Origin: Isoetes taiwanensis | Lineage: Eukaryota > Streptophyta > Lycopodiopsida > Isoetales > Isoetaceae | DNA length: 64,000 bases | Reading direction: 5' to 3' | Assembly (NCBI GenBank): GCA_021234155.1 | Contig: JAJEKV010000109.1 | Span: forward strand, 962,252-1,026,251 | Part shown: positions 33,814-45,620 of the stretch, piece by piece | Numbering within the stretch: the first letter of the stretch is position 1 | How the letters are laid out: every line of letters begins with the position of its first letter | Notes under the pieces: generated by a model | Databases searched by the model: none | What the model saw: only the letters and a program-made list of their open reading frames with translations | What the model was told of the DNA's origin: nothing | Translations under genes and position numbers: made by a program

Positions 33814-36540
33814 TAAATAGACATATAGCAAGTGGTCCTATGATTAATATCATTTGCAGATGGTTCATCTATAAGCTTTGCAGATAAGATAAACAAAATG
33901 GCCAGACTGGCCTGGCCTTTTGACAGTAAACTTTCAGGTGATGGCATGACAATTCTTAACTCTACTATTGCCCATAAATAACACAGGAATAAAAGAGGAG
34001 ACAAATGCATCATACCTCTCTGGGAACTTGCCATTGATCATGGGCACAGTGACCAAATAATGTTTAGCATCCATATTTGTTATTTGTCATGAACCTAGTC
34101 GTCACATTGTTTGCAGAAGCTCCTTAGACTTTTGAATACTAACACAAGCATAACAAGCAAATACCAAGGATGAGAAATTAGAGCTCGAAGCTTACAATGC
34201 ACATTCCCGGTAGCAATGCCAAAAGGACTTTAGCTCACATGCATATGTTATGGAAAAATCTGAAGCTGTTGCAAACGTGCATAGGTGCAGTTAACTAAAG
34301 CAAAACTTAATAAAAATATGTGCCCATCCAACTGATAGATGCTGCTAAATAGAATCAAGACATGATGGCCATATCCAAGAAGATAAGAAGTTACAGGTCA
34401 CCTGAAGCAAAATGCTGGTAGCCAATAGCTAAGTTGAGATGCAAACTAAGACATCTCAGATTTGCATTATAAATTCCAGGAGGCTATAATCCAATCACAG
34501 TAATTATTACTATGTAGATAGACTTGTAGCTTTTCAAGCATGGCATGCTTAGGAAGTGTGAAAATAATTGTCTTCTGATGTAGCATGTCCTAGGTTCTAA
34601 GGGTGGACTTTGTGGGTTCCCTACTGGACTATCAATGGGCAAGATTCAGGTTTTGAAGATGTTTATTAAAGGCAAGCAGGACAGACAAAAGCTTGCAAAC
34701 GTGATGAAGACTGACTGGCCCTGTCACTATTTTCTGGCATTTTCGACAGTCCCCAAGAACTTAGGGAAAGCAATGGTGTTTTATACTTGAGTTGTCTGAA
34801 AATTGGTTACGCAAAAGTGGATGGGCAACAAGGAAAACAAAAATGGAGGAGGAGGACAGGAAGATGAAGAACTCCTAGAGATAACCGGAAGAAATCTCTG
34901 TGTTGTTAGAAAACAAACAAGGGCAAGAAGAAGATACCAGCTCCAGCTAATTCCTCGCTCTTATTTTCTAACTTCACCCAAATATCTTCTGCCTGCAAGT
35001 TGTAAGATTTGAACTTAGGAAAAAAAGAAAGCAAATGCAATTCAGGAACTCTACAAGTACTTCACTTCAAACGCCATTTGGGTTCCAAATGCTATTTTTT
35101 ACTTTACTTATTCAGAGTAAATCTTTCCTCAAATCTAGACTTCAAATTTCTAGGTAACTGAAAGACAAAACAATTCCAACCTCAAACAGCCTTTTGCTAG
35201 CAATCATGATTGCTCAAGTTTTATGGCATTGAGTATAACATGCCAAAAGTTAAACTAAAATTCATGCTCATATTCAGAGCAGTAAAAATGGCTGATCCAA
35301 TAATCAGCAAAACATTAGGTTTAGGTTAAATGGCGGCATAGGAAGAAATCTCTATTGTTATTCACGCATCATAACCAGACGAGCACGATCCAAATACTTA
35401 AGTGAGACACATTGATAGAATACAATTGATAGAATGCAAGCACAAAATTCCCCACCATGAACTTCCGGTGCTCTCCATATCTGCAAAGGCAGTATTCTCC
35501 ATATCGTCAACATTTTTTCCGTCAACATGTCTTTATGTGGACGGTGTGAACCTTGTGTAAGAGAGCAACTGACCTGAATATAGGCGATGTGCACCATGTA
35601 TAAGACAACAACTTAATATCAGATCTGCTTGTTGTTTATGAGCATCTTCATATAGACGAAATACCAATTCTTGAAGCCATAAATCGATTCTGCAATATGA
35701 TGTCTGAACGAAGTTGCAACAGCGGCAGCATGGGATTGGCAAAACCATCGAGCATATGCATCAAGAGATTAAATCCGAAGAGCCTGGAGGCGGCTTGGAT
35801 GAGAAAAGAGAGCGTGAAACAAAACCGAAAACCGTAAATCTCATGAATCAAAATAAAGTAAAAAAATCAACGGCCCAAAATGCGCACAGACTATCCTAAA
35901 CCCGATCCAAAGGACAAAAAAAAATCAAAAATATCAACGGCCAAAAATGCGCACAAACTATCCTAAAACGCCATTATTATTATATATATATATAATAGAT
36001 GATATGATATTATAGAATAGGTATAAAAAACACATTAGGAGATTTTAGACATTAGGAAATTATAGAATTGTAGTTAAAAAGAAAAAAAAGCACATAATCT
36101 TCTTGCAAATAAAAACCCAAAACCCCTGCATTTTCCCCCTCTTTCTTCTTACTCTGGCTGTTGAATCGGAATGGAGATGGAGATGCAGACCCACCTTTCT
36201 CCTTATTTTGTCATGGTAGGAGGCAAACCTTCTCCTTAATACTTTAATAGCTTGCATTCATGCCAGGAAAGAAATACAGATGTCAGCGGCGGTTAATAGC
36301 TTCAGATGCAACAAATAAGCAACAATTACTTGAATTTATTTGTCTGTGGGTGTAGATTGCATACTAGAATATATAACTCTTAAATAGACATATTTTGGAT
36401 TGAAAACTTTAAGAAATACTTAATTTTCTAAAGTAATATATTCTGGTTCATTATTTAAAACTTGAAATTCTTCGTACTAGTTGTTATTGCAACTATTTCA
36501 AGTGCAATACAAGAAATAATAGTTCTAAAAATTACAGAAA
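33814..36540. other. Intron-like or spacer sequence upstream of the YTH exons
   Basis: No ECT N-terminal exons are recognisable. One minus-strand stretch near 34070-34020 (AKHYLVTVPMINGKFPER before GTATGA) looks exon-like but unassigned. Two related 40-bp stretches (CAACGGCC.AAAATGCGCACA.ACTATCCTAAA) occur near 35870 and 35938. Confidence 0.35.
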
Positions 36541-36709
36541 GTACTTAACGTATAGTACATAAAGTATGTATTTTACGTATTTAATAAGTACTTTATAATT
36601 CCAAAAAACGTATTTAAAGTACTTTTTAAATGAGAGGTATGTCTACGGTATTAATACGTTACGTACGTATAATACCCGTACCGTACTAAACGTACCTGAC
36701 AACACTGGT

Positions 36710-37229
36710 AAGTAGTTTCAAAGGTTTGCATCAATACAAATGCTGTGGACTTCTTGCATTGCTTTTTAATGCCTAAATGTTGTTACAGTGTTTGCTACTT
36801 TACTTATACTACATAGTCGATATGAAGTTGCTTGATAACATTATTAGAGAAGTTGAATGATCCTGCTATGCTCGGGTAAGCCATATTTTCTGTTGGTCTT
36901 CTTGAAAACATTATGTTTGTTATGGATATGACAACCTACTGCTATGAATTCATTGCAGGTAAGTTTTCCTTGGCTTTAAGTTCATTTGATATCTCCGAAG
37001 GCTAGTATAACCAAGTTCAAATCGTTACTCATATTGGAATTCTTGCCTCATCCAGCTTTATGGAAAACTAAAAAAAAATTGGAATACACTGCCATATTAT
37101 TTGGTTATCTCGCTAGATATATAATGTAGCCCGGTTACCGGCTTCCAAGTCGCCCAACCAAGGCTTTCACGCCCTCCTATAGAAAGAATTAAATGGTTGG
37201 AGAAGGTTGAGGGAATGTCGCTATATGCA
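36710..37229. other. Spacer right of the 16-kb element
   Basis: No gene recognised; short CCGGTTACCGG palindrome-like motif near 37132. Confidence 0.3.
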
Positions 37230-38060
37230 TGAGACAAACGGCACGCCAACAGCCTTGGAATTCCCGGCAAGTCGAGAAAACTTCTTTGAAAGGGTCAAGC
37301 TACAGAGGAGAAAAAATTACACGCAATAGACAAATATTTAACTGATGTAGCTAGAATATGGTGGCAGGGTTGGAAGACACTTCTACCTCAGATGCAAACA
37401 TGGGCAAATATCAGAAAAGCATTTCAATCGTATAATTTACATGCCAACTATTACCTAGGTCTTAGAAAGACAGTGAGATCTCTTCAAGCAAGGGGAATAC
37501 CTATTTCTATTCCAAGTTTTCTTACCTGGCACTCATCCCTTCCTGGGGCGTGATCCCGACTGTTGGTCTAGACATATATAGAGGCACCTATTTTCATTGA
37601 ATCATTTCAGTTCAAGAGCCTTCTAGCTCAAGTCCTTGTATATCCAGGATTCCAATTGTGAAATATAGTGGGAGAATTGCAACCAGGAGCTTGTAAGAAA
37701 GTGAGATCTGTTATATGTAGAACTATTCTTTTTAGAACCTTCCACTATCAGCACAGCAGTAGGAAATGCTTGAAGCAGCAGAGATGAAACTCAATCCCAG
37801 CATAGTAGAACAAGATATATGGGAAGGATATCCAAAGAAAAGATCTATAAGACGAACAATGGCAGGAACAATGACACTGGAAATAAAAGAGAAAATAAGA
37901 AATAAGGTTAAACACCAGTGAAAGAAATGATACTTTTCATGCTAGAAGTAGTAATATAAATGAGAAATAGCGAAGAACCAGGTCAAAGTTCCACGGGGGG
38001 AATGTTATCATTACGGAGGATCTCATTACAAGCATCACTGTCCAAAGCTAGGGCCAATAC
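37230..38060 (+). pseudogene. Retrotransposon gag relic
   Basis: Frames around 37320-37440 give LTDVARIWWQGWKTLL, then TWANIRKAFQSYN, the W-W/TW...F pattern of a Retrotrans_gag core. About 550 bp downstream (37998-38040), CYHYGGSHYKHHCP is a CCHC zinc knuckle (CX2CX4HX4C) with its second Cys changed to Tyr. Multiple stops separate them. No pol follows. Confidence 0.6.
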
Positions 38061-39802
38061 AAAAATAGTACCAGAACCGCCAAAAGATAATAACCGAGGA
38101 AAAGCATGACCTACTACGTCGCACAACAAATCTGTGGATGCACGAATGCTAGATCGACTGAGATTGTAATCATTTAATTAAAATCAAGAAGTTGTTTTTT
38201 CTTTAATGTTTGCTCTTAATTAGTTAAAAGAAGATTATTGTGTCTGCAACGCAATAACCAAATCCTAAGTACATTGTTTTGAAACGTCTCTCAAGGCAGA
38301 TAGTAATTTCACTGGCCTTAGAGAAGATGTGGAATGTCTTTCAAAGCAGATGGTCAGTTGACTAGCTTTGTGAAAAGATTAGATAATCGAGTTTGATTAG
38401 TCTTCAAGAAGGGATGGAATTTTTAAGATAGACGAACGAGTTCGATCAGTCTTTAAAGAAGTTATTCCGACAAAGCCGATGGTCGAGTACGATTAGTCTT
38501 GAGACGGGAAGGAAAGAACTTATTTTCGAAGGCCATCATAGGGTACTTGATGTACCACCTAACCAGACCAACTAGAAAAGCTATCAATAAGCCAAGCTTT
38601 CAATTTGCATGATTCAACAAGGGCATGCTCTTTCTAACCACCAATCATTGCTGTTGCAAGAGCTCCTCTTAATGATATGATCAAGAAAGAATTTAGAGAA
38701 AATACTACAAGGTAAGACTAGACTCTTGAACAAACATAGAAAGAGGCAGATTTAGTTGTGCAGTTGTCTTAGACCAGTATAACTCTCAAACCACAAGGAG
38801 TCTACGAACAAATAAGACCAAATTGAAACCTAGAAATCAAGAGTTTTCCGTCAAGGTAAAGATCATCCAATTTTAACGGTCGCGAAAATATCACTTCTTA
38901 AAATCGTTTTTCTATTTATAAGGAATAACATCTTTTATATAAAGACTCTATAAAGGTGTCAAGGTTTATTTTTAAGTTCTCTTTAATAGTATTAAGGCTT
39001 AGACACAATGGATGGCATTTTCACTTGGTCATATCCAATAAATATTTTTCCATACAAGGCCACTTCCCCAAGCACCATATCAATGTCTGTCTATTTTATG
39101 CAGAGCGAAATTGAAGACGTCAATAGAGTGTTATAGTAACAGGCTATTCCCTCATGTCCCTGCTTGCCCGTACACTCAAACAATAAATAGTGCTAATAAC
39201 CTAGCAGATTTGCTATTCTTTGACTAGCGTGTTTTCATGCTTCCATAAGGAAAATAAAGTCCTTATCCTTGGCTATGGAGTTCAAGCTATCCCATTTCTA
39301 CCATATAGGAAGCCCCTACAATTCCAAGAGAACATCAGTAGGCACATTATCTATTTGGTCGCAGTAGAAACTCGAGTGGTCGCATGAGGAGCATTAGCAG
39401 CACCACCACCACCACCACCATCACTGCGAGGAGTTGCAACAGTAGCAGCAATAGGGCTAGCATCAGAACTTGTAGAAGCACTTGCTTGAGGAGCTATAGC
39501 GTGGGCAATTTTTGTAGCAGGTGATCCAGTTGTTTATTTCTGTGTAGCATCTGCTATAGTATGGTTAGGCAGACCAGAAATCCATATCTTTTCTTGAACC
39601 AGCACAATGATACCAGCGACGTTTCCTATGTCCCTTGCTCGAGCAAGCTCATGTCGACATGAATTCTGCTGTAAAGGGGTAAGGTTATACTACATATATA
39701 ACGAGGTGCCTTTCAATTTCGTCTCTTGACAGAGTATGGCACCTTTTACTATTGCGTCACCAACTGTGAATTTCACAATACGTTGTTGGTTATGGCATCG
39801 CA
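38061..39802. other. Decayed retroelement sequence, mostly unassigned
   Basis: Contains diverged repeats of a (G/C)A.TTCGAT(C/T)AGTCTT unit at about 38390-38500. A minus-strand Ala/Ser/Thr-rich open stretch lies at about 39530-39360, with a (CAC)6 tract at 39402-39420. Could be gag-leader sequence of the LTR element to the right. Confidence 0.35.
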
Positions 39803-41348
39803 TGTCATGAACCTACGAACAAAAATACAAGAACACACACACTGCAGATACTCAAGAAGAATGAATAATCTATATATTATATATATGGATATGTACAATT
39901 GCCATGAATGGCATAAGAGAAGATACTGGAATAAGGAAAGGCTCACAACTGGTGTTGAATCAGAATGCCAAACCCTACATTGAAGGCCCCTTTATATACT
40001 AGCAAGGGGGGCGGTTCTAGAAGTTTTTAGAAGAACATTTTTTAAACTCTAGCAAATAATTTGAAAGGTTCTAGAGAAATATCTATGGAACGTTTTGTAA
40101 GTCTCTTAGAATATTCTATAGAAATAATTTTATATAAATATGGGTGACAGCCGCATATGTATGATATATAGTAAAAATTCCAGGATCAAATACCAAAAGT
40201 CCCCGGATTGAAGCTCGTCAAAAGGAAGTTAAATTTGGAGCTTTTGGTATTGCAATAACTATCGAATTATGCTCATGGATCAACATTCAATCAGACAATA
40301 AATCTGGATCTTGGTCAAAGATAGAAAGAGGAACAAGGATGGGAACATGATAATATGTTATGGAGACCAAAGCCATTACCAAAGTAGGAAAAGGAATAGG
40401 ACCAAGTGAAGAACTAAAATATGGAATGGCATAGGAATAAAGATAGAAGCAGGTGCAAACTCGGGATCGAGATAAAAAATCTACATCAGAAGCATGATCT
40501 AACATTGAAGGAGCATCAAGACGCAAAGGCATATTGGAGGTAAAATCAGAGTTCAATCTTGAATCTAGAGCTAGTGTAGGTGCAGGGGCAGAAATAACAA
40601 GAAGAGTTAGAATAGGAACATGATCAAGATCGGAAACTAGATTACGTGTAGAAGTAGAATCAAGGTCAAGATCGGGAGCAGAAACAAGAACTGGACTGGA
40701 ACTGAAACTGGAACTGGAACTGGAACTAGAGAAGGTACTAAAACCAAAATTGGAATTAGATCAACAGCTAAAATATAACACTCCACCTGGTCGTTCGTAA
40801 TTGGCATGCATCCTGGCTCCCAAAACCCTTTCATAGAATTCGAAAAGTTTTTCTCGCTCTTTGGGGCCCGCGGTCTATCTTTTGCATTTATATCCTTTAA
40901 AATCATCTCTCTTCTCATTAGCCTCTCCATGATCATCAGGAGAATAAGAAAAATTTAAATTTAGAGAGACTGGAACGCAACAAGAAATTCCAGTTCAAAC
41001 TGTCATGAATGTACAAACAAAAATACAAAAAATGCATTGCAAATACTCGAGAAGAGTGATCAATTTATATATCATACATGATTATGTACAATTGCCATGA
41101 ATGGCGCAAGAAAGCGAGACACTGCAACAAAAAGGCTCACAGTTGGCGTTGAATCAGAATGCCGAACCCCATGCTGAAGGCCCCTTTATATACTAGTACC
41201 GAGGGAGCCAGTTCTGGAAGTTTCTAGAAGAATGTTCCTCAAACTTTATGGAACTGCAGCAAATATCTTAGAAGGAATATTCCTGGAACTGTCAAGAAGG
41301 TTCTTGAAATATTGCATGGGAGTATTTCCATATAATATGAGTGATGAT
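39803..41348 (-). mobile_element. Short non-autonomous LTR element (two direct LTR-like repeats)
   Basis: Two direct repeats of about 347 bp, at 39803-40149 and 41001-41348, flank 850 bp. The left copy is bounded by TGTCA...TGACA. On the minus strand each copy has a TATA box in CTAGTATATAAAGGGGCCTTC-like sequence, so transcription would be leftward. The interior has one 99-codon frame (40936-40637) with [20 protein letters not shown] and a VPVPVPV tract, and no pol. TRIM/SMART-like size. No target duplication or primer-binding site was matched, and the copies differ by roughly 15 percent, so it is old. Confidence 0.6.
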
Positions 41349-41844
41349 ATATAATACTTGTACGGTCATCACACTGATGCCAAGGAGGAATGCCTTGTTA
41401 ATCCGCATATGAGCATGAAATCTCATCTTGGATAGGACCATTGTTCGAACATTCCTGTTGAACTCCTCCCTTGCCTCATCATGGAGGCATTGGACCACCA
41501 CATTGTGATCCTGTGCCTCTGTTCTTGTTGCTCCTTGAGGGCTTTGCAATATCCTCCATGCAATGGACAGATGCAGTAACACTTGTGTCTGAGTGGCTTT
41601 GGGGACCTGTCGCTCCTTGACCTGAGTTGATTTGTTGTCTATACTGTCTAGTCGAGGTAGAAGTTTCTTTGGCCTGCTTTCCTGTGCATCAGGACATGTT
41701 TCAGGCAACCAGACATGGGCAATAGCTGGGTGAGCCTCATTAACCTAAAATGCTTGGAGCTGAAAGTTTAGCTCTTGTTGTGTCACCTGATGCCTCTCCA
41801 TTTTCTCGTGAATGAAAGCTACGACCTTGGACCCACAAGGAGCT
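41349..41844 (-). CDS. Hypothetical ORF cut by the Mutator-like element
   Basis: The minus-strand frame from about 41840 to 41340 reads HEKMERHQVTQQELNFQLQA, one stop, then VNEAHPAIAHVWLPETCP, then LLHLSIAWRILQSPQGATR and REEFNRNVRTMVLSKMRFHA. It looks coding (charged, helical) but belongs to no family I know. It is possibly retroelement ORF1/gag. It begins within 15 bp of the Mutator-like insertion, suggesting interruption. Confidence 0.3.
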
Positions 41845-42127
41845 TATTTATTTAGGAAATTTACCAAAATAACCTTAATTGTTGACTTAATTCCCAAAAA
41901 GCCCTTCGTATTTTTGAAATTATCAAAATGCTCTTAATTCTTATTTTCCCAAATAGCCCTTTGTATTTAAAAATCATCAAAAATTACGTATTTACAATAA
42001 AGGATCATTTTTTAAGAGGAAGTGTTTCTTACAGGTGACAATAATTTGGAAAAATAAATTTCAGAAAATCGTTATGACAAAAATATACAATGAAAATGTC
42101 AAATAAAATTTCTACAACTGCCTTCAT

Positions 42128-42430
42128 TAGAATAGAATATAATAGAATATACATTAATGTCCCTTGTGCCGCGAGGCCCCTGGACTTGTGTAGCATGGCG
42201 AGCTCCCTAAAAGGGCGCTACTAGCACATCACGCTGTTATGATGTAGCCTTTTCTGAAGGCTGACTTTTTTTCTATTATTACCAGCATCCCGCTTTACTT
42301 CGGCTTCGTGGCCGTGCAGTGATGCGTCGTTATCAATCAGCTTTTAACTGAACAATTTGTGTGGGGTTTATGACCCACTTTTTGTACGGATCATATTATG
42401 AACACTCTTTCACTGTGTACTTCTCTATGT
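42128..42430 (-). repeat. LINE 3' UTR and pentanucleotide tail
   Basis: The minus-strand LINE ends in TATTCTA-type repeats (42128-42147 on plus as TAGAATAGAATATAATAG). Its 3' UTR runs up to the ORF2 stop near 42431. The plus-strand 42000-42127 is residual MULE interior. Confidence 0.7.
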
Positions 42431-45400
42431 CTACGTCATCATTCTCTGAATCGTGTCTGCTAAATCTCGAAGAGATTCTGTCATTGTCATCATAATATAT
42501 ACCGGTTCCCCCCATCTTATATTTCTGTATTTCTCTCTGATGTCACCGTATATCGGGCAATCGTTAATCATGTGATTCTCATCCTCTACTCTCCCATTGT
42601 CACAGATTCTGCATATCCGGTCCTCCTTGTCTATTCCTCTCCATCTGTCTTTTTCGATTCTTAGATCATGACTCCCCATCCTGAATCTAGCCAGAATGTC
42701 TCTCCTAGTTTTTCCCAGTATGTTATCCTGATACATCTGGTGTCCTATTTGCTGATCTGGGTTGAAAACTGTCATGAGCCAGGCTGTCTTGGGTCATGTG
42801 TGTCTTTGCAGCCATGCTCTTGTGGCTCTGTCTGCCCACTCCTCATCCCACTGTCCTTCCTTTATTAGGTCACTCAGGTTTAATCCCATCTCTCTGGTCC
42901 AGCTTGCCACATCTTTAAACCATCCGTTGCCTATGAGGATGTGTGATTTTGCTGATTCGGTGATTGCAATACTGGACAATTTCCCATGAATGTCTCCTGC
43001 ATTGTCCCTAATCAGGTATCTTATGGTTCTCTCCCATGCTCTCACCTCCATTGGTTTTTGCCTTGTTTCGAGGACCATGATTGTCAGTGGCGTATTTGTC
43101 CTTACTTTAAATTCCTGTCTGTGCCACTGCCTAAGGATTCCTTCTTGTTTTTCCCATTTTCTGTCTTTTAGGCCTGGCCCCCAGGCTTCTGCCCCATATA
43201 ATTGAGTAGTGGCTACTACTGCACTGAATAAGTAACATTTGATGTCCCATTCAATTATTCTGCTTCTGCTGCAGAAATTCTTCATATTGAAATAACTCCC
43301 CATAGCTGATTGGAACCTGGTGTCTGCCCCCTTGACCCACTTCCCTGTGCCATGCGCATCGTACCCTAGATATCTGTATTCCGTTGCTTCCTCTATTTCT
43401 TTTTCCTTATATCTGAAGGGTCTATGTCTGTTCTTATGGCCAAAGATGACTATCTTAGTTTTTGCTAAATTTACAGTCAGCCCTATTTCTTCACAGAATT
43501 GTTCTAGGATTTTTAGCAGTCTGTGCATCCCCTTGTTCTTTGCCCATCATACTTAGATCATTAGCATATAGCATAATTGGTACCTTCGTGTCTCCTAACG
43601 TAGGGGCGTATTCGTCCCCTTGCTGTTCTGCTATAAATCCCTGCAAAGCATCTATGTATATTCCAAACAGAGTTGGGGATAACGGGCAACCTTGTTTTAC
43701 ACCTGTGTCACAGTTTATTGGCTGTCCTTCTTGCTCTATCTTGGCATATACCCTATGGTATAGTCTTGCAATCGACCCTACCATATTTCTCGGAGCTTGC
43801 ATGTCCATCAATCTTTGTAGTAGCTTCTCTCTCGGGACTGTGTCGAATGCTTTCCTGAAATCTACAAAGCAACAGATGATCTTTCTTCCTTGTGCCTTGT
43901 TCTGTTCTATTAATATCCGAAGAGTTACTAGGTGGTCGGTGGTTGAGTGTTCCGGCCAGAATCCTGCTTGCCCTTGTGCTCTCATGTTTCCTTCTTCTGC
44001 CCATTTCTTTAATATGTTATCCAATGCTTTTCCAAACCACTTTGCGAAAATGGAACTCACCATTATTATCCTATAGTTTCCTGGATCATGTCTGCTTCCT
44101 GCCTTATGCAGAGGTATGACTCTATTGTACGTCCACCTGTCTGGAAGCCCTGTGTGTATGATGCCATTGAAAATGTCTGTGACCTGTCTGCCAATTTTTG
44201 TCTCAGCACACTTCAGTAATTCCACGGTCAGACCATATAGATCCGGTGCTTTATGGTTAGCCATCGTGTTTAGGGCTATCATTACCTCTAGCATGTTGAA
44301 GCATGGTTTGTCCGATTCTGCAACATTGGTATTGATACAGGAGGTGCCCCTGTCTTATACAATTTCTCCAGGTATTTCTCCCATCCTGATGTTCCAATAC
44401 CGTCATGTTCACTCCTTGTTTTCATATTGTCCCCTCCCTTCTGTTTGAATCCCCTCCAAAATCTTCGGGGCTGTTTCTTCAGCAATTTTCCAATACACCA
44501 TTGATGTTGTAGCAGGTTACTATTCCGTTTTATCTTTAGCAATCTTATGTATGCTGCTCTTTCTTTCTGGTATGTCTCCCTTCCTCTATGTTCTTTTGTT
44601 TTCCTTTTTTGCTCCCTGCACTCGTTATCGTACCATACTGATGCTCTGAAGGCCCTGTTCTTTCTGGTTCTGTTCCTTTTCCCAAACACCTCTGTTGCTA
44701 CTCTTACCATGATGTCATTGAGTGTATTACCATTGTCATTCGCGTTGTGTTTTCCCCATTCCCATTTTTCCATTTCCTCCCTGACTGTTTGTATGAATAT
44801 ATCTGTGTACTTTTCTTGAAATTGGATCCTCACTCTCGCTTTCTTTTCCTCCTTTCCCCCTTTGTTATTAATCTGCGGGCGCCCCACCCTTTCCGAAAGT
44901 GTTAATTTGATCGGTCTATGACTCTCCCTTTTCCAAATCGGCCATTCCTCAGGCATTAGTCCTTCTATTCTTTCCGCTTTGCCAGGTTGTTCAAAAATTA
45001 CATAATCTACTATGCTCTTACCATGTATGCGTCCGACTGTGAAAAACCCCGATCCCCCATTTTTCACCCATTAGCTATGATCACACCCGTTGATGTGCGA
45101 CTTCCAGCAGAATTCGCCTTTAGCGCTGACCTCTCGCCTTTATCCTCTCTCAGATCTCTCTCCACATTCCCCGTGTTCGTCTTTGTGTATATTATCCGAC
45201 CATCCTTCTCATCAAGATTCGTGTGCTTTGTGCCCGTTCCTCACCGGGTTCGCATTTAAGTCCCCTACTAGTATTATTGGTCCCTGTTCCCCCTAGATCC
45301 AGCAACTCTAGCTTATCACTGTTCGGCGGATAATATGCAATTATCAGAAATATGTCTTGTTTGTTTTTCAATTGGACATTCAACACCATATATCTTTTAT

Positions 45401-45620
45401 TGATATCTGAACGTAACATACATGCGCTGTTAGCTATACTATTCTTTACATAACAGGCCAGGCCTACACTTCCCCTCCCTATATTGAAATCCTTGTCTTT
45501 CCAGCACGTGAACAGCTGGTATCCTTCTTCAACTGGCAGCCTCTTGACGTTATGCTCCCATGTTTCTACCAGGCATATTATGTCGCAGCTGTTTTGATCT
45601 TTTTCTGAGCCGATTAGTTC
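42431..45620 (-). pseudogene. LINE ORF2: APE endonuclease and reverse transcriptase
   Basis: APE domain: DIICLVETWEHNVKRLP near 45590, AYYPPNSDKLELL, GDLNAN, VGRIHGKSIVDYVIFEQP and SHRPIKLTL. RT: NHKAPDLYGLTVELLK, GNYRIIMVSSIFAKWF, CCFVDFRKAFDTVP, VKQGCPLSPTLFGIYIDA and LYANDLSMMG. The C-terminus has CRICDNGRVEDENHMINDC, a C-C-H-C finger, and no RNase H. The frame is split into about five pieces (45419-45192, 45067-44288, 44294-43491, 43528-42794, 42775-42431). The normal YADD is YAND, losing a catalytic Asp (GAT to AAT). It is young but dead. The clade is uncertain; it is not the usual plant L1 layout. Confidence 0.8.

Larger units (their letters stand above)
20391..36709. mobile_element. 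Putative 16.3-kb TIR element enclosing gene fragments
   Basis: The left end reads ACCAGTGTTGT and the right end reads ACAACACTGGT, its exact inverse (11 bp). The flanking 7-mers are both AAGTAGT (20384-20390 and 36710-36716). Both ends carry dense subterminal ACGTA-type repeats within about 170 bp, including a shared 13-mer AACGTATTAATAC in the same orientation relative to each end. That layout is typical of class II transposons. A TIR starting CAGTGTTG resembles hAT ends, but hAT duplications are normally 8 bp. No transposase is visible inside, so it would be non-autonomous. Two unrelated small elements sharing a family end remain possible. Confidence 0.5.

Noticed and set aside
43462-44076. 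204-codon plus-strand frame rich in Cys, Ser and Leu
   Set aside because: Antisense shadow of the LINE reverse transcriptase on the minus strand.
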